Shown here piece by piece: positions 33,231 to 45,640 of a DNA stretch of 64,000 nucleotides. The translations under genes and the position numbers were made by a program. Position 1 is the first letter of the stretch; each line of letters starts with the position of its first letter. The DNA comes from Pantoea sp. IMH (GTDB lineage: Bacteria; Pseudomonadota; Gammaproteobacteria; Enterobacterales; Enterobacteriaceae). The DNA is taken from assembly GCF_000599885.1 (NCBI RefSeq), contig NZ_JFGT01000005.1, positions 1,116,001 through 1,180,000 on the forward strand, read 5' to 3'. The notes below the pieces were generated by a model, which was given only the letters and a program-made list of their open reading frames with translations, was not told the origin of the DNA and did not search any database.

Positions 33231-33890
33231 TCACGTTGCAGGCAGCTGTTGACCCTCCAGCCAGCGGAGGCTCCCGATGCCGAGTAGTCTGGCAAAGTGC
33301 TCAATCAGCAGCGGCTGCACCTCCGCCAGCGTAGTGCCGGGTTTCAGCGCGCTCAGCTGCGTCATCTCCAGGCCCGCATAGCCACAGGGGTTGATGCGCA
33401 GAAAGGGCGTTAAATCCATATCCACATTCAGCGCCAGCCCGTGAAATGAGCAGCCATTGCGGATACGCAGACCCAGTGAGCAAATCTTCTTATCGTCCAC
33501 ATAGACGCCTGGCGCATCGGGACGGCTTTCCGCCACGACGTTAAATTGCGCGAGCGTGCTTATGACCGTTTGCTCCAGCGCAGTGACCAGCTGACGGACG
33601 CCCACTTTACGGCGCTTCAGATTGATCATCACATACATTACCTGTTGGCCGGGGCCGTGATAGGTCACCTGCCCGCCGCGGTCGCTTTGCATAACAGGAA
33701 TATCACCGGGCGTCAGCAAATGCTCCGCCTTGCCTGCCTGACCCTGCGTAAATACAGGAGCATGTTCAACCAGCCAGATTTCATCGGGCGTCTCATCACT
33801 GCGTCGATCGGTGAAATGATGCATCGCCTGAGAAACAGGCGCCCAAGGCTGAAGGCCCAGTTGACGGATAAGTAGAGTATTCTGCGGCAA
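33231..33890 (-). CDS. lipB: Octanoyltransferase
   Basis: A 219-residue enzyme that transfers octanoate from acyl carrier protein to lipoate-dependent enzymes. K135 (DDKKICSLG) and C169 (RINPCGYAG) form the catalytic dyad, in the same numbering as E. coli. [12 protein letters not shown] is the family motif. The start is TTG without a good Shine-Dalgarno. The E. coli gene is, to my recollection, also TTG-started, so low translation may be conserved. Confidence 0.97.
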   Translation of the reverse strand: MPQNTLLIRQLGLQPWAPVSQAMHHFTDRRSDETPDEIWLVEHAPVFTQGQAGKAEHLLTPGDIPVMQSDRGGQVTYHGPGQQVMYVMINLKRRKVGVRQLVTALEQTVISTLAQFNVVAESRPDAPGVYVDDKKICSLGLRIRNGCSFHGLALNVDMDLTPFLRINPCGYAGLEMTQLSALKPGTTLAEVQPLLIEHFARLLGIGSLRWLEGQQLPAT

Positions 33891-33973
33891 AACGCGTGGT
33901 CCGTTTGAAGAGTGAAGGGCAGTATAACGCCGACAGAGAGCAACAGCCAGATGCCCTCCGTCAGCTTTGATGC

Positions 33974-34237
33974 TTACAGCACCATACGAACAATTTCGAT
34001 TTTACCCAATTCTTCATACAGCGTTTCCACCTGCTCAATGTGAGTGGCAGTAATAGTGATGGAAACGGAATGATAATTGCCTTTGCTGCTGGGCTTCACG
34101 TCCGGGGAGTAATCGCCTGGCGCGTGGCGCTGAACAACTTCCACAACTTGATCAACCAGTTCCGGCTGTGCAAGGCCCATTACTTTATAGGTAAAGGCGG
34201 TTGGGAATTCGAGCAGTTCTTTCAGGTTGGTTTTCAT
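33974..34237 (-). CDS. ybeD: UPF0250 protein YbeD
   Basis: An 87-residue ACT-like protein, [20 protein letters not shown] at the N terminus and [16 protein letters not shown] at the end, nearly identical to E. coli YbeD. The start at 34237 is set by GGAGCCACCC. It lies between dacA and lipB; role unknown, a link to lipoate genes is suggested only by position. Confidence 0.95.
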   Translation of the reverse strand: MKTNLKELLEFPTAFTYKVMGLAQPELVDQVVEVVQRHAPGDYSPDVKPSSKGNYHSVSITITATHIEQVETLYEELGKIEIVRMVL

Positions 34238-34251
34238 GGGTGGCTCCGGTA

Positions 34252-34286
34252 ACGCAAAACAAAGACTCCCGCCGCAGCGGGAGTCT
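34252..34286 (-). terminator. Terminator between dacA and ybeD
   Basis: On the minus strand AGACTCCCGC-TGCG-GCGGGAGTCT, a perfect 10-bp stem, followed by TTGTTTT. Confidence 0.9.
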
Positions 34287-34379
34287 ACAGATGCTTCAAA
34301 TATGGGGGGCAATTATACCGAAATCAAGAGATGAATGCTGTTCTTAACGGGGCATACCTGCATTCGCTAGCCCGGCGGG

Positions 34380-35591
34380 TTAGCCGAACCAGTGATGGAA
34401 CGTCAGCTTGATGTAGTCGATGATGCGGCCAAAGAAGCCGCCTTCAGGCATATCGTTCAGCACAACCAGCGGATGCTGCTCAATGGTTTTGCCATCAAGC
34501 TGGAAGTTGATGGTACCCACAACCTGATTTTTGGTTAACGGTGCATGAAGCTCAGTATTGCTCAGGGTATAGCTGGCTTTCAGATCTTTCATCCGTCCGC
34601 GAGGGATAGTCAGATAAACATCTTTTGCAACGCCCAGCTGCACGCGGTCGCTGTTGCCAAACCAGACCGGCTCGGAGGCAAACTCTTTCCCGGCCTTCAG
34701 CGGTGCCACGGTTTCAAAGAAGCGGAAGCCCCAGGTCAGCAGTTTCTTACTTTCGGTTTCACGGCCTTTATAGGTACGACCGCCCATCACTGCGGAAATC
34801 AGGCGCATCTGCCCTTCCGTTGCTGACGCGACCAGATTGTAACCCGCCGCATTGGTGTGGCCCGTTTTGATGCCGTCCACATGCAGGTTGGTGTCCCACA
34901 GCAGACCGTTACGGTTGGTCTGGCGGATATTGTTGTAGGTGAATTCTTTCTCTTTATAGACGGCATACTCATCCGGCACATCGCGGATAAGCGCCTGACC
35001 AATCAGCGCCATATCGCGCGCTGAGCTGTACTGCCCGTCAGCATCCAGGCCATGAACGGTCTGGAAATGGCTGTTTTTCAGGCCAAGCGCGTTCACGTAG
35101 TTGTTCATCAGCCCAACGAAGGCATCCTGGCTACCGGCGACATAATCCGCCATGGCCACACAGGCATCGTTGCCCGACTGCAGTACGATCCCACGAGTTA
35201 ACTGGGAAACCGGCACCCGATCGCCTGGTTTAAGGAACATCAGCGAGGAGCCTTTGAACACCGGATTGCCCGTCGCCCAGGCATCCTTACCTACGGTTAC
35301 AATATCATCCTGACTGATTTTCCCCGATTTAACGGCCTGACCGATAACGTAGCTGGTCATCATTTTCGTCAGGCTGGCCGGATCGCGACGCGCATCGGCA
35401 TTTTTCTCGGCAAGCACTTTTCCTGAGTTATAGTCAATCAGGATGTAGGCTTCAGCATCAATGTCTGGCACGCCGGGGATCATAGTTTTGATATTCACGT
35501 CATCGGCGTGGGCAAAAGTGGTCAGGCTGAAAAGTATCAGCGATCCCGCCGTCAGGCGTTTGAGCATTTTAGGGGAAGTCAGATTGTTCAT
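34380..35591 (-). CDS. dacA: D-alanyl-D-alanine carboxypeptidase PBP5
   Basis: A 403-residue periplasmic enzyme that trims peptidoglycan pentapeptides. A signal peptide ends at AHA (residue 29). SxxK is S73-L-T-K76 (S44 of the mature form), followed by SGN (QSGNDACVA) and KTG (GIKTGHTN). The C-terminal amphipathic helix [14 protein letters not shown] anchors it to the membrane. The start at 35591 gives the E. coli length; an upstream extension to 35663 is not supported. Confidence 0.98.
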   Translation of the reverse strand: MNNLTSPKMLKRLTAGSLILFSLTTFAHADDVNIKTMIPGVPDIDAEAYILIDYNSGKVLAEKNADARRDPASLTKMMTSYVIGQAVKSGKISQDDIVTVGKDAWATGNPVFKGSSLMFLKPGDRVPVSQLTRGIVLQSGNDACVAMADYVAGSQDAFVGLMNNYVNALGLKNSHFQTVHGLDADGQYSSARDMALIGQALIRDVPDEYAVYKEKEFTYNNIRQTNRNGLLWDTNLHVDGIKTGHTNAAGYNLVASATEGQMRLISAVMGGRTYKGRETESKKLLTWGFRFFETVAPLKAGKEFASEPVWFGNSDRVQLGVAKDVYLTIPRGRMKDLKASYTLSNTELHAPLTKNQVVGTINFQLDGKTIEQHPLVVLNDMPEGGFFGRIIDYIKLTFHHWFG

Positions 35592-35732
35592 GTAAGGACT
35601 ACAACATCCATGGGCTGAGTTAAAAAAGTGACCCACTATAGCAAAAGCACCCCAGACCGGCATCCGTCTTTACCTGCTTAAGGTTAGCAGATGTATCAAA
35701 CTGTTAGCGGACACCGGTCTGGCGAAAAGTTG

Positions 35733-36836
35733 TTACAGTGCGTCTGGCGCAACGGCAGTAATAAAGGAAGCGTGGCCAGCCTCGCTGGTGAGGCGCTGTT
35801 GCAGAGCGCTGGCCTGCTGTCGGGAGGTAAACCGGCCAAGCTGAACGCGATAAACCTCTCCCTGATGGCTTACCGCACCTGGCACACCGAATTGTTTGCT
35901 GAGGGATTCCATCAACGCTTTAGCACGAGCACCATCGCGCAGCGCACCGACCTGTACCGCGAAGTTACCTGAAGCCGGAGACGGCTGGCTGGTCACTGCC
36001 GCCGCCGCGGATGTCGCCACGACAGGCGCCGCCGTTTCAGGCGACTCAATAACCCCATCGCGCAGGGGTTGCGGCGCGCCCAGGAAGCCGTTGCTGCGAA
36101 CCGGTGCGCCCATTCCCTCTTCGCTGTTAAGGCTGCTGTTCTCTACCGGACGAACATCTACAGCTTCGGTTGGCGACGTCACCCGCTGAGCAGCAGCCGT
36201 TGCTGCGCCGCCGCCCATGACGGTCATTCCGCCGCCAATATCTGGACGGGGCGGCAGCGCATAGCTTTGCTTAGCGACGCGGGTACCAATGGTGCCGGGA
36301 CCGGAAAGCGTACCGTCGGGAGCCACGCTGATGTAGTCAACCTTAACACGGCTGTTATTGGAGATATTCAGCCGGTCGCCTGCCGCCCTGGAAAGGTCAA
36401 TGATGCGGCCTGGGGTAAAGGGGCCGCGATCGTTGACGCGAACGACAAGCTGGCGGCCATTCGCCAGGTTGGTGACGCGGACATAGCTGGGCAGCGGCAG
36501 CGTGGGATGCGCGGCGGTCAGGGCTTCAGGATCAAACTGTTCCCCGGTGGCGGTCCGCTTGCCTTGCGCTTCTTCGCCGTACCAGGAAGCCAGACCCGTT
36601 TCGCTGAAGTTGGACGGATCTTTCACGATGCGCCAGCTCTTTCCATTGGCGCTATAGTCCTGGTTAGTGTCCGGATTGACGGGCTCGTAGCGTGGCTCCA
36701 CGCCGCCGATCTCAACGACAGGGCCGTTATAGGTTGCCTGGTGTTGCGCTACCGGCGCCTGCTGCTCGCTGGTCGTACAGGCTGCAAGCAGCACCGACGC
36801 CAGGCTAATCCAAAGCCAATCCTTACGCATGTTCAA
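35733..36836 (-). CDS. rlpA: Septal ring lytic transglycosylase RlpA
   Basis: A 367-residue lipoprotein with lipobox LLAAC (cysteine near residue 20), a double-psi beta-barrel (ASWYGEEAQGKRTATGEQF... RVNDRGPFTPGRIIDLS) and a C-terminal SPOR domain (FAVQVGALRDGARAKAL...). The SPOR domain binds denuded glycan at the septum. The linker between them is alanine- and proline-rich. Last gene of the mrdA-mrdB-rlpA group. Confidence 0.96.
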   Translation of the reverse strand: MNMRKDWLWISLASVLLAACTTSEQQAPVAQHQATYNGPVVEIGGVEPRYEPVNPDTNQDYSANGKSWRIVKDPSNFSETGLASWYGEEAQGKRTATGEQFDPEALTAAHPTLPLPSYVRVTNLANGRQLVVRVNDRGPFTPGRIIDLSRAAGDRLNISNNSRVKVDYISVAPDGTLSGPGTIGTRVAKQSYALPPRPDIGGGMTVMGGGAATAAAQRVTSPTEAVDVRPVENSSLNSEEGMGAPVRSNGFLGAPQPLRDGVIESPETAAPVVATSAAAAVTSQPSPASGNFAVQVGALRDGARAKALMESLSKQFGVPGAVSHQGEVYRVQLGRFTSRQQASALQQRLTSEAGHASFITAVAPDAL

Positions 36837-36841
36837 GCCTC

Positions 36842-37954
36842 TTAAACGCTTTTCGATAACAGTTTTCGGTGGGTGTGAATAGACATGATAATGCCAAACC
36901 CGGCCATCAGCACGATCAGGGCAGAGCCGCCGTAGCTGACCAGCGGCAGCGGAACCCCGACCACCGGCAGTATGCCACTCACCATGCCAATATTCACGAA
37001 GACATAGACAAAGAATATCAGCATCAGGCCGCCGGCCATCACCCGGCCGAAGGTTGTCTGGGCTCGTGCGGCCATCACCAGACCGCGCATGATCAGCAGA
37101 ACATAGAGCAGCAGCAGCACCAGTACGCCGACTAAGCCCAGTTCTTCTGCCAGCACAGCGAAAATAAAGTCCGTATGCCGCTCCGGCAAAAACTCCAGCT
37201 GTGACTGGGTACCGTGAAGCCAGCCTTTGCCACGGAGACCGCCGGAACCGATAGCGATTTTAGACTGGATGATGTGGTAGCCGGCCCCGAGCGGATCGCT
37301 TTCGGGATCGAGCAGCATCATCACGCGATCCCGCTGATAATCATGCATCAGGAAAAACCATAAAATCGGGATAAACGCGGCGACCAGCGCCACGGCTATC
37401 GCGATCAGCTTCCAGCTCATGCCGGAAAGGAACAGCACGAAGAGGCCGGATGAGGCGATCAGGATCGAGGTGCCCAGATCGGGCTGTGCCGCAACCAGTA
37501 GCGTTGGCATAAAAATCAGTATCAGCGCGATGCCGGTATTTTTCAGTGTGGGAGGGCAAATATCCCGGTTGATAAAGCGCGCCACCATCAGAGGCACCGC
37601 AATTTTGGCAATCTCTGAGGGCTGGAAACGAACGATGCCCAAATCAAGCCAGCGCTGGGCGCCTTTACTGATATGGCCAAACGCATCCACGGCAATCAGC
37701 AGAATGACGCAAACGATATAGAGATAGGGCGCCCAGCCTTCATAAACGCGCGGCGGGATCTGGGCCATCACCAGCATGACGACAATACCTATCGCCACCT
37801 GGACAAGCTTACGTTCCATCATTCCGGGATCCTGCCCGCTGGCGCTCCACATGACCAGGGAGCTGAAAACCAGCAGCGCAACGATCAGCATAAAAAACAG
37901 CGGATCGACATGAATTCGGGTCCAGATAGTACGTTTCTGGTGACGATCATTCAT
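36842..37954 (-). CDS. mrdB: Peptidoglycan glycosyltransferase RodA (MrdB)
   Basis: A 370-residue SEDS protein with about ten transmembrane helices. [54 protein letters not shown] and [18 protein letters not shown] are SEDS landmarks, with the catalytic aspartate region in [16 protein letters not shown]. It polymerises glycan strands with PBP2 in the elongasome. It starts two bases after the mrdA stop. Confidence 0.97.
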   Translation of the reverse strand: MNDRHQKRTIWTRIHVDPLFFMLIVALLVFSSLVMWSASGQDPGMMERKLVQVAIGIVVMLVMAQIPPRVYEGWAPYLYIVCVILLIAVDAFGHISKGAQRWLDLGIVRFQPSEIAKIAVPLMVARFINRDICPPTLKNTGIALILIFMPTLLVAAQPDLGTSILIASSGLFVLFLSGMSWKLIAIAVALVAAFIPILWFFLMHDYQRDRVMMLLDPESDPLGAGYHIIQSKIAIGSGGLRGKGWLHGTQSQLEFLPERHTDFIFAVLAEELGLVGVLVLLLLYVLLIMRGLVMAARAQTTFGRVMAGGLMLIFFVYVFVNIGMVSGILPVVGVPLPLVSYGGSALIVLMAGFGIIMSIHTHRKLLSKSV

Positions 37955-37956
37955 GA

Positions 37957-39861
37957 TTATTCACCCTCATAGCCTAACGGCACCGGAGCGGCGTCAGGCA
38001 GGTTGGTATTGTTATCCCCGAGCATAATGTGATCGAGAATCTGACGCATGATGGTGCCGACCGCCGGGCCTGCGCCGCCATTTTCCAGAATCATCGCGAT
38101 CGCCACACGGGGGTTTTCATAAGGGGCGTAGGCCGTCATCAGCTTGTGGTCCCTCAGGTGTTCGGCAATTTTATGCGCGTTGTAGGTTTCATTCGCTTTC
38201 AGGCCATAGACCTGCGCCGTACCGGACTTCGCAGCGATTTTGTACGGGGCATCAGAGAAACTTTTCCGTGCTGTGCCGTTGGGGCGGTTTGCCACACCAT
38301 ACAGACCATCTTTGGCAATCTCCCAGTAGCCGGAATGGATATCGGCAATGGGAGCGGATTCCGGCTGGCGCCACGGCACCTGCACGTTATTCTCCACATA
38401 AGATTTCATCAGATGGGGCGTCTTGACGATGCCGTCGTTTATCAGCGTCATCATTGCCTTGTTCATCTGAAGCGGCGTGGCGGTCCAGTAGCCCTGACCG
38501 ATACCGACCGGAATGGTATCGCCCTGATACCAAGGCTTTTTATAGCGTTTTAACTTCCATTCGCGGGTTGGCATATTGCCCGGCGTCTCTTCCGTCAGAT
38601 CGATACCGGTAAGATGGCCATAGCCAAATTTACTCATCCACTCAGAGAGACGATCGATGCCCATGTCATAAGCGACCTGATAGAAGAAGGTATCCGCCGA
38701 CTCTTCCAGCGATTTCGTGACGTTCAGGCGTCCATGGCCCCAGTGTTTCCAGTCACGGAAGCGTTTTTCAGAGCCCGGTAACTGCCACCAGCCGGGATCG
38801 AACAGGCTGGTATTTTTGGTGATTACACCGCTGGTCAGCGCGGAAACGGCGATAAAGGGCTTCACCGTAGAAGCCGGCGGATAGGCGCCCTGCGTGGTGC
38901 GGTTAATCAATGGCCGGTCAGGATCTTTAAGTAACCTGTTGTAATCCTTGCTGCTGATGCCGTCGACGAACAGATTCGGGTCGTAGCTGGGCATTGATAC
39001 CAGGGCAAGGATGTCACCATTTCTGGGATCGGTGACCACCACGGCAGCACGGCTGCCAGCCAGAAGCGTTTCAATATATTGCTGTAGCTTCAGATCAATC
39101 GTCAGATAGATATCCTGACCGGCCTGGGGCGGCTGTTCATGGAGCTGACGGATCACGCGGCCACGGTTATTCACTTCCACTTCTTCGAAGCCGGTTTTGC
39201 CGTGCAGCATATCTTCGTAATAACGTTCAATTCCGAGCTTGCCGATATCATGCGTGGCGGCGTAGTTAGGCCATTTGCCCTCTTTATCCAGGCGTTCCAC
39301 ATCACGGTCGTTGATTTTAGAGACGTAACCCAGTACATGCGTCAGCGCTGAGTTATAGGGATAATAACGCCGCTGGTAGCCTTTCACTTCCACGCCGGGA
39401 AAGGCGTACTGATTGACTGCGAAGCGGGCGACCTGAACATCGTTCAGCCCTGTTTTAACCGGAATAGAGGTAAAGCGGCGGGAGCGTTTGCGCTCTTTTT
39501 CGAAAGCGGCAAGGTCTTCATCGGTCAGATCGACGATGGGCCGCAGCGCCTGCAACGTTTTTTGCAGGTCATCGACTTTTTCCGGCACCAGTTCTATCTG
39601 ATAAATGGTTCTGTTCAACGCCAGCGGAATACCGTTACGGTCGTAAATAATACCGCGGCTGGGCGCAACCGGCACCAGCTTGATGCGGTTGGCGTTAGAA
39701 CGGGTGCTGTAATCACTGTAACGAAGGATTTGCAGATGATACAGATTGGCCACAAGAAGCGATGAAAGCAGTAAAATTCCTGCAAAAGCGATCAGCGCCC
39801 GGCGAACAAACAGGGTCTGCTCGGCGGTATAGTCACGAAATGAGTTGCGTTTTAATTTCAT
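37957..39861 (-). CDS. mrdA: Penicillin-binding protein 2
   Basis: A 634-residue class B PBP: N-terminal anchor ([22 protein letters not shown], about 22-43), pedestal domain, then transpeptidase with S331-T-V-K (PPASTVKPF), the SAD variant of the second motif ([10 protein letters not shown]) and KSG ([11 protein letters not shown]). It cross-links side-wall peptidoglycan and fixes rod shape with RodA. Length and order match E. coli. Confidence 0.97.
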   Translation of the reverse strand: MKLKRNSFRDYTAEQTLFVRRALIAFAGILLLSSLLVANLYHLQILRYSDYSTRSNANRIKLVPVAPSRGIIYDRNGIPLALNRTIYQIELVPEKVDDLQKTLQALRPIVDLTDEDLAAFEKERKRSRRFTSIPVKTGLNDVQVARFAVNQYAFPGVEVKGYQRRYYPYNSALTHVLGYVSKINDRDVERLDKEGKWPNYAATHDIGKLGIERYYEDMLHGKTGFEEVEVNNRGRVIRQLHEQPPQAGQDIYLTIDLKLQQYIETLLAGSRAAVVVTDPRNGDILALVSMPSYDPNLFVDGISSKDYNRLLKDPDRPLINRTTQGAYPPASTVKPFIAVSALTSGVITKNTSLFDPGWWQLPGSEKRFRDWKHWGHGRLNVTKSLEESADTFFYQVAYDMGIDRLSEWMSKFGYGHLTGIDLTEETPGNMPTREWKLKRYKKPWYQGDTIPVGIGQGYWTATPLQMNKAMMTLINDGIVKTPHLMKSYVENNVQVPWRQPESAPIADIHSGYWEIAKDGLYGVANRPNGTARKSFSDAPYKIAAKSGTAQVYGLKANETYNAHKIAEHLRDHKLMTAYAPYENPRVAIAMILENGGAGPAVGTIMRQILDHIMLGDNNTNLPDAAPVPLGYEGE

Positions 39862-39895
39862 CCGCTGCTTAAGTGTGTCCGGTTAACCCTGTCGC

Positions 39896-40366
39896 TTATT
39901 CGCGATGATAGGGGTGATTCGCAGTAATGCTCCATGCACGATACAGGCTCTCTGCAACCAGTACGCGAACCAGCGGATGGGGCAGGGTGAGTGCAGAGAG
40001 TGACCAGCTTTGTTCCGCTGCCGCTTTACAGGCGGGGGCTAGCCCTTCAGGGCCGCCGATCAGCAGACTGACGTCGCGGCCATCCTGCTTCCAGCGCTCA
40101 AGCTGGCTGGCCAGCTGCGGCGTTTCCCAGGGATGGCCGGGAATATCGAGCGTGACGATGCGGTTGCCTTTACCGACAGCTGCCAGCATCAGCTCTCCTT
40201 CTCGTTCAAGGATGCGCTTGATATCCGCGTTTTTGCCCCGTTTGCCTGCAGGCACTTCTGTCAGCTCAAAAGGCATATCTTTGGGAAACCGGCGCAGGTA
40301 TTCCATAAACCCGGTTTGTACCCAATCCGGCATTTTGGTCCCCACGGCGACCAGCTGGAGCTTCAC
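39896..40366 (-). CDS. rlmH: 23S rRNA pseudouridine-1915 N3-methyltransferase
   Basis: A 156-residue SPOUT methyltransferase. The knot region [47 protein letters not shown] is characteristic of RlmH, and the end (HPYHRE) is conserved. It modifies residue 1915 of 23S rRNA in assembled ribosomes. It starts three bases after rsfS. Confidence 0.97.
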   Translation of the reverse strand: MKLQLVAVGTKMPDWVQTGFMEYLRRFPKDMPFELTEVPAGKRGKNADIKRILEREGELMLAAVGKGNRIVTLDIPGHPWETPQLASQLERWKQDGRDVSLLIGGPEGLAPACKAAAEQSWSLSALTLPHPLVRVLVAESLYRAWSITANHPYHRE

Positions 40367-40369
40367 CTG

Positions 40370-40687
40370 CTAACTCCAGAGCTTTTCGAGTTCGTACAGA
40401 CGGCGGCTCTCTTCCTGCATTACGTGCACAATGACGTCACCGAGATCGACCACGACCCAGTCTGCGGTCACTTTACCTTCAATGCCTAATGGCTTGAGAC
40501 CGGCAGCGCGGCTCTCCTGCATCACGTGATCGGCAATGGAGGCGACATGGCGCGTTGAAGTGCCGGTGCAGATAATCATGCAGTCGGTGATGCTGGATTT
40601 GCCCTGTACGTCGACAGCGACAATATCCTGGCCTTTCAGATCGTCGATCTTATCGATGACGAAGTCTTGGAGTGCTTTACCTTGCAA
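40370..40687 (-). CDS. rsfS: Ribosome silencing factor RsfS
   Basis: A 105-residue protein that binds L14 and blocks subunit joining during slow growth. [19 protein letters not shown] and [20 protein letters not shown] are nearly identical to E. coli. The start is TTG at 40687, giving [19 protein letters not shown] (read as M at position one) after GGGGGAACC. A longer ATG-started frame to 41221 overlaps nadD and is rejected. cobC, next to it in E. coli, is missing. Confidence 0.95.
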   Translation of the reverse strand: MQGKALQDFVIDKIDDLKGQDIVAVDVQGKSSITDCMIICTGTSTRHVASIADHVMQESRAAGLKPLGIEGKVTADWVVVDLGDVIVHVMQEESRRLYELEKLWS

Positions 40688-40745
40688 AAGGTTCCCCCTC
40701 GGGTGTGAGTGTGACATACGATTTTTCCGAAGCCTTCCGGAAAAT

Positions 40746-41426
40746 TTAGCGGCGAAGTATACCATGAGGTTTGGGGTTACGATATAAACCCGCATCATTG
40801 ATAAATGCCAGAACGGGAGCGGGCAGGAGCGAGTCGCAGGCTGTGCCGTTATGCAAGCGCTGGCGGATCTCCGTGGCGGAAATGGGGAGCAGGGGCGTCT
40901 CTGCCAGAAATACTTTCCCGGCGGGGTTCTTATGGAGTGCCTGAGGCGTATGCACCTGGTGCTGATGCAGCCACTCTTGTAATGGCGGACTGGCCATCTG
41001 GCGATCGTAGCCGGGCCGCTTGCTGACCAGCAGATGAGCAAACGACAGCAGTTCCTGCCAGCGATGCCATTTGGGCAGAGAGAGCAGTGAATCGTAACCA
41101 ATAATAAACGCCAGCGGCTGTTCCTGTCCGCGTTCTGCCCGAAGTGCGGCCAGCGTTTCGATGGTGTAAGAGGGCGTTTGTCGCGCCATCTCACGGAGAT
41201 CGATATCGAAAAGAGGGTCATCCGCTATCGCCAGCCTGACCATCTCAATACGCTGAGCGGGCGTCGCTTCAGGCTGAGGACGATGCGGCGGAACGTTGTT
41301 TGGCAGCAGCGTAACTTTATTCAGTCCAACCTGGGCGGCCAGGCTTCTGACCGGTTTCAGGTGCCCGTAATGAATGGGATCAAACGTACCACCAAAGAGC
41401 GCCTGTAGTGCGGGTTTCTCAGACAT
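40746..41426 (-). CDS. nadD: Nicotinate-mononucleotide adenylyltransferase
   Basis: A 226-residue enzyme of NAD synthesis. The nucleotidyltransferase motif [11 protein letters not shown] is near residue 12, and [10 protein letters not shown] near 190. [15 protein letters not shown] and [17 protein letters not shown] are family landmarks. The start at 41426 follows GGAGAG; a longer frame is not supported. The first 8 bases overlap the 3' end of holA. Confidence 0.96.
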   Translation of the reverse strand: MSEKPALQALFGGTFDPIHYGHLKPVRSLAAQVGLNKVTLLPNNVPPHRPQPEATPAQRIEMVRLAIADDPLFDIDLREMARQTPSYTIETLAALRAERGQEQPLAFIIGYDSLLSLPKWHRWQELLSFAHLLVSKRPGYDRQMASPPLQEWLHQHQVHTPQALHKNPAGKVFLAETPLLPISATEIRQRLHNGTACDSLLPAPVLAFINDAGLYRNPKPHGILRR

Positions 41427-42450
41427 CACAAAAACTCTCCGGAAAATCGCTACTGCACAGCAGCAGCGACAGGGTTTCCAGTTCAGGCCAGACATCCTGC
41501 CCGTAATCCTGCTTAAGCGTCAGCTCGATACGGGTCAGCAGGCCGACAGCCTGAGCAAGCTGACGGGCATGAAGACGTTGCAGCGCTTCGCTAAACAACG
41601 GGCGGCGGTTCTGCCAGACGCGATGCTGATCGAATAGCGTACGAAGCGGCGTACTGTTCATCTGGCGCTGCAGTGTAACTAGCAGCAGCAGCTCGCGCTG
41701 AAGCGTTCTCAGCAGAATCACGGGCTCACTCTCTTCTGCCTTCATCTGCCGCAGAATATGGCGCGCCCGTTTGCCTTTGCCAGCCAGCAGCGCATCAACC
41801 CAGTGAAACGGGGTGAAGTGAGCCGCATCGTTGACGGCTTCTTCCACTCTTGGCAGCGTCAGTTTGCCATCCGGCCAGAGCAGCGACAGACGTTCAAGCG
41901 CCTGCGACAGCGCCAGTAAATTCCCTTCGTAACAGTAGCAGAGCAGCTGAATCGCCGCGTCGTCCAGCGCCAGTTTCAGGCTTTTTCCCCGTGCCGCCAC
42001 CCAGCGCGGCAGCTGCGCCTGTTCCGGCGTCTGGCAGGGCACCACGACGCCATGGGCGCTGAGGGCTTTAAACCAGGCGCTGTTTTCCTGCGCTTTGGTC
42101 AGCTTCGTGCAGCGCAGCAGTAGCAAAATGTCGGGATGCAGAAGCGTGGAAAGTTTCATCAGCTGTTCGCCAATAGCCGCATTAGGGCCATTTTCCGGCA
42201 GCGTCAGCATCAGCGTCTGACGGCTGGAGAAGAGGCTGAGCGCCTGGCAGGCAGAAAATATGGTATCCCAGTCGGTTTGCGCATCCAGCGCGATGCTGAA
42301 ATGCTCCGTAAAGCCTTGCTGCTGTGCAGCAGCGCGGACCGCATCCTGAGCTTCCTGCAGCAGCAGCGGTTCATTACCGGTGAGGATATAGCAGGCGCGC
42401 AGCCCGTCACGAAGCTGCGCGCTCAGCTGTTCAGGATAAATCCTGATCAT
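41419..42450 (-). CDS. holA: DNA polymerase III delta subunit
   Basis: A 343-residue clamp-loader subunit. [33 protein letters not shown] opens the AAA-like domain, and [24 protein letters not shown] and [23 protein letters not shown] follow as in E. coli HolA. It opens the beta clamp within the clamp loader. Start overlaps the lptE stop by four bases. Confidence 0.96.
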   Translation of the reverse strand: MIRIYPEQLSAQLRDGLRACYILTGNEPLLLQEAQDAVRAAAQQQGFTEHFSIALDAQTDWDTIFSACQALSLFSSRQTLMLTLPENGPNAAIGEQLMKLSTLLHPDILLLLRCTKLTKAQENSAWFKALSAHGVVVPCQTPEQAQLPRWVAARGKSLKLALDDAAIQLLCYCYEGNLLALSQALERLSLLWPDGKLTLPRVEEAVNDAAHFTPFHWVDALLAGKGKRARHILRQMKAEESEPVILLRTLQRELLLLVTLQRQMNSTPLRTLFDQHRVWQNRRPLFSEALQRLHARQLAQAVGLLTRIELTLKQDYGQDVWPELETLSLLLCSSDFPESFCDV

Positions 42451-43043
42451 TTTGCATAGGTATCGTCTGGCAGAGCGGAACGCGGGGAGACCTGATCGAT
42501 AGCGGCCGGTGTGGCGTTCAGCGTATCGATTGAGCTGTCGTTCTCCGCTGCGTGCACGGTCAGAAGCTTACGGACCAGCTGCTCGGCGGCCTGGGTGCGC
42601 ATCTCGCTGTAGATAATATTCTGCTCGGAGTCCTTCGCCAGCGCGGCCAGTGGGTTATCGAAGAAGGAACGATAGACCGTGGCCCGGATTGGGTAAATCC
42701 CCTTATTCGGGATCATGACCTGAGCGCGGACGGTCATCACCATCGAATACTCTGCCGTTTTCCCATCCTGGAAAATAGAGGCCGTATCGCGGCCAAGCGT
42801 TGCGCCCTGTAAACGGAGCGAAGGCACATCGGTACGCAGGCCGGGATCGTCCAGAATTGTCACGTCGTTCAGACGCAGCTGCTCACGAACCGCGCGCGTC
42901 AGCGGGCCGTAAGGATCCGAGGTGTCAACAATCATGGTTTTCATTTCGGGCGGAACCGAGGTGGTCCCGCGCAGATGAAAGCCGCAGCTGGCGGTGAGCA
43001 TCACCGCCAGACCAACAGCCAGAGAGATAATAGGATGTCGCAC
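42447..43043 (-). CDS. lptE: LPS-assembly lipoprotein LptE
   Basis: A 198-residue outer-membrane lipoprotein that plugs LptD and delivers LPS to the surface. The lipobox is LTASC (cysteine 20), followed by [28 protein letters not shown] as in E. coli. The start is GTG at 43043, fixed by AGGAGG immediately before it; the upstream ATG overlapping the leuS stop is less likely. Confidence 0.95.
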   Translation of the reverse strand: MRHPIISLAVGLAVMLTASCGFHLRGTTSVPPEMKTMIVDTSDPYGPLTRAVREQLRLNDVTILDDPGLRTDVPSLRLQGATLGRDTASIFQDGKTAEYSMVMTVRAQVMIPNKGIYPIRATVYRSFFDNPLAALAKDSEQNIIYSEMRTQAAEQLVRKLLTVHAAENDSSIDTLNATPAAIDQVSPRSALPDDTYAK

Positions 43044-43057
43044 AATTCCTCCTGACA

Positions 43058-45640
43058 TCAACCCACGACCAGGTTAAGCAGCTTGCCCGGGACGTAAATC
43101 ACTTTACGGATGGTGACGCCAGCAAGATATTTGGCGACCAGATGTTCCTGCGCGGCACGCGCCTGAACCTGCTCCTGCGTGGCGTCCGCCGGAACGGTAA
43201 TCTTGCCACGCACCTTACCATTAACCTGCACGACCACCAGCAGAGAATCTTCAACCATTGCCGCTTCGTCGGCCTGCGGCCATGCTGCGTTGTCGACGTC
43301 GCCCGCACCGCCCAGCGCCTGCCAGAGGGTGAAGCAGGCGTGTGGGGTAAACGGATAAAGCATACGAACCACGGCCAGCAGGGCTTCCTGCATCAGCGCA
43401 CGGTCCTGTTCCGTTTCCTGAGGCGCGCGCGCCAGCTTGTTCATCAGCTCCATAATGGCCGCGATGGCGGTGTTAAAAGTCTGACGACGACCAATATCAT
43501 CCGCCACTTTGGCGATGGTTTTATGCAGGTCGCGGCGCAGCGATTTCTGTTCATCGCTCAGACTCGCCACGTCGAGTGCGGCTGTCGGCCCTTTCTCGGT
43601 GTGCTCGAAGACCAGTCTCCAGACGCGCTTAAGGAAGCGGTTTGCACCTTCCACGCCAGATTCCTGCCATTCCAGCGTCATATCCGCCGGAGAGGCAAAC
43701 ATCATAAACAGACGGACGGTATCCGCACCGTAGCGTTCCACCATAACCTGGGGATCGATGCCGTTGTTCTTGGACTTGGACATCTTGCTCATACCAGCGT
43801 AAACCAGTTGGTGACCGGCTTCGTCGGTGGCGTTGATGATGCGGCCTTTCTCGTCGCGCTCAACGGTAACGTCAACCGGTGAAACCCAGTTACGCTCGCC
43901 GTTAACGCCGGTATAGTAGAAGGCATCGGCCAGCACCATGCCCTGACACAGCAGGCGTTTGGCCGGCTCATCGGAGTTAACCAGCCCGGCATCACGGAGC
44001 AGTTTGTGGAAGAAGCGGAAATAGAGCAGGTGCATAATCGCATGCTCAATGCCGCCCACATACTGATCGACCGGCAGCCAGTAGTTTGCCGCCGCGGGAT
44101 CCAGCATGCCTTTGTCGTAGTCCGGGCAGGTGTAACGCGCATAGTACCAGGAAGACTCCATAAAGGTGTCGAAGGTGTCCGTTTCGCGCAGGGCTGGCTG
44201 GCCGTTAACGGTGGTTTTTGCCCACTCAGGATCGGCTTTAATCGGGCTGGTGATGCCATCCATCACCACATCTTCCGGCAGGATCACCGGCAACTGATCT
44301 TCCGGCGTTGGCATCACTGTGCCATCTTCCAGCGTTACCATAGGGATAGGTGCGCCCCAGTAGCGCTGACGGGAAACGCCCCAGTCACGCAGACGATAAT
44401 TCACCTTACGGGTGCCGACACCTTTTCCGGCCAGCTTATCCGCGATGGCGTTAAAGCCCTCTTCATAGCTCAGGCCGTCAAACTCGCCGGAGTTAAACAG
44501 CGTACCTTTTTCGGTCATCGCCGCCGCGCTGAGATCCGGTTCGGTGCCATCGCCATTAAGAATTACCGGCTTAATCGGCAGATCGTATTTGCGGGCAAAC
44601 TCCCAGTCGCGCTGATCGTGACCTGGAACGGCCATCACCGCACCGGTGCCATATTCCATCAGGACAAAGTTGGCTACCCATACCGGCACATTTTCGCCGC
44701 TGAGTGGATGCACGGCATACAGGCCGGTGGCCATGCCTTTTTTCTCCATCGTCGCCATCTCGGCTTCGGCAACTTTGGTGTTACGGCACTCCGCGATGAA
44801 ATCCGCCAGCACAGGGTTATTCATCGACGCCTGGATCGCCAGCGGGTGGCCGGCAGCAACGGCGAGGTAAGTCACGCCCATAAAGGTGTCGGGACGCGTG
44901 GTATAGACGGTCAGCTTCTCTTCGCTGTCGGTGACGTCAAACGTAATTTCCACCCCTTCAGAGCGGCCAATCCAGTTACGCTGCATAGTTTTGACCTGCT
45001 CAGGCCAGCTCTCCAGCGTGTCCAGATCGTTTAACAGTTCATCTGCGTAATCGGTGATCTTAACGAACCACTGCGGGATCTCTTTGCGCTCGACTTTGGT
45101 ATCGCAGCGCCAGCAGCAGCCATCAATAACCTGCTCATTGGCCAGTACAGTTTGATCGTTCGGGCACCAGTTGACCGCTGAGGTCTTTTTATAGACCAGA
45201 CCTTTCTCATAAAGGCGGGTGAAGAACCACTGCTCCCAGCGATAGTATTCAGGCTGGCAGGTCGCCAGTTCGCGATTCCAGTCATAGCCGAAACCCAGCA
45301 GCTTAAGCTGGTTCTTCATATAGGCGATATTGTCGTAGGTCCAGGGCGCCGGCGCCGTGTTGTTCTTGACTGCCGCGCCTTCAGCGGGCAGGCCGAACGC
45401 ATCCCAGCCAATCGGCTGCAGAACATTTTTACCCAACATACGCTGGTAGCGTGAAATCACATCACCGATGGTGTAGTTACGGACGTGGCCCATATGTAGG
45501 CGGCCAGAAGGATAGGGCAGCATGGAGAGGCAATAATACTTCTCTTTACCTTCCTCTTCCGTCACTTTGAACGTTTGCTTCTCTTCCCAGTGTTGCTGAA
45601 CGTGGGATTCTATCTCTTCCGGGCGATATTGCTCTTGCAT
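43058..45640 (-). CDS. leuS: Leucine-tRNA ligase
   Basis: An 860-residue class I synthetase, same length as E. coli. HIGH-type motif in [26 protein letters not shown] in [11 protein letters not shown], and an editing domain ([24 protein letters not shown]) that hydrolyses mischarged tRNA. Zinc-site cysteines appear in CCWRCDTKV. First gene of the leuS-lptE-holA-nadD-rsfS-rlmH-mrdAB-rlpA run. Confidence 0.99.
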   Translation of the reverse strand: MQEQYRPEEIESHVQQHWEEKQTFKVTEEEGKEKYYCLSMLPYPSGRLHMGHVRNYTIGDVISRYQRMLGKNVLQPIGWDAFGLPAEGAAVKNNTAPAPWTYDNIAYMKNQLKLLGFGYDWNRELATCQPEYYRWEQWFFTRLYEKGLVYKKTSAVNWCPNDQTVLANEQVIDGCCWRCDTKVERKEIPQWFVKITDYADELLNDLDTLESWPEQVKTMQRNWIGRSEGVEITFDVTDSEEKLTVYTTRPDTFMGVTYLAVAAGHPLAIQASMNNPVLADFIAECRNTKVAEAEMATMEKKGMATGLYAVHPLSGENVPVWVANFVLMEYGTGAVMAVPGHDQRDWEFARKYDLPIKPVILNGDGTEPDLSAAAMTEKGTLFNSGEFDGLSYEEGFNAIADKLAGKGVGTRKVNYRLRDWGVSRQRYWGAPIPMVTLEDGTVMPTPEDQLPVILPEDVVMDGITSPIKADPEWAKTTVNGQPALRETDTFDTFMESSWYYARYTCPDYDKGMLDPAAANYWLPVDQYVGGIEHAIMHLLYFRFFHKLLRDAGLVNSDEPAKRLLCQGMVLADAFYYTGVNGERNWVSPVDVTVERDEKGRIINATDEAGHQLVYAGMSKMSKSKNNGIDPQVMVERYGADTVRLFMMFASPADMTLEWQESGVEGANRFLKRVWRLVFEHTEKGPTAALDVASLSDEQKSLRRDLHKTIAKVADDIGRRQTFNTAIAAIMELMNKLARAPQETEQDRALMQEALLAVVRMLYPFTPHACFTLWQALGGAGDVDNAAWPQADEAAMVEDSLLVVVQVNGKVRGKITVPADATQEQVQARAAQEHLVAKYLAGVTIRKVIYVPGKLLNLVVG

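Noticed and set aside
40688..41221. Extended ATG-started form of RsfS
   Set aside because: It would overlap nadD by 160 codons; the TTG at 40687 gives the exact E. coli length with a ribosome site.
44006..45034. 342-codon plus-strand open frame
   Set aside because: Antisense shadow of leuS with no ribosome site and no recognisable protein pattern.
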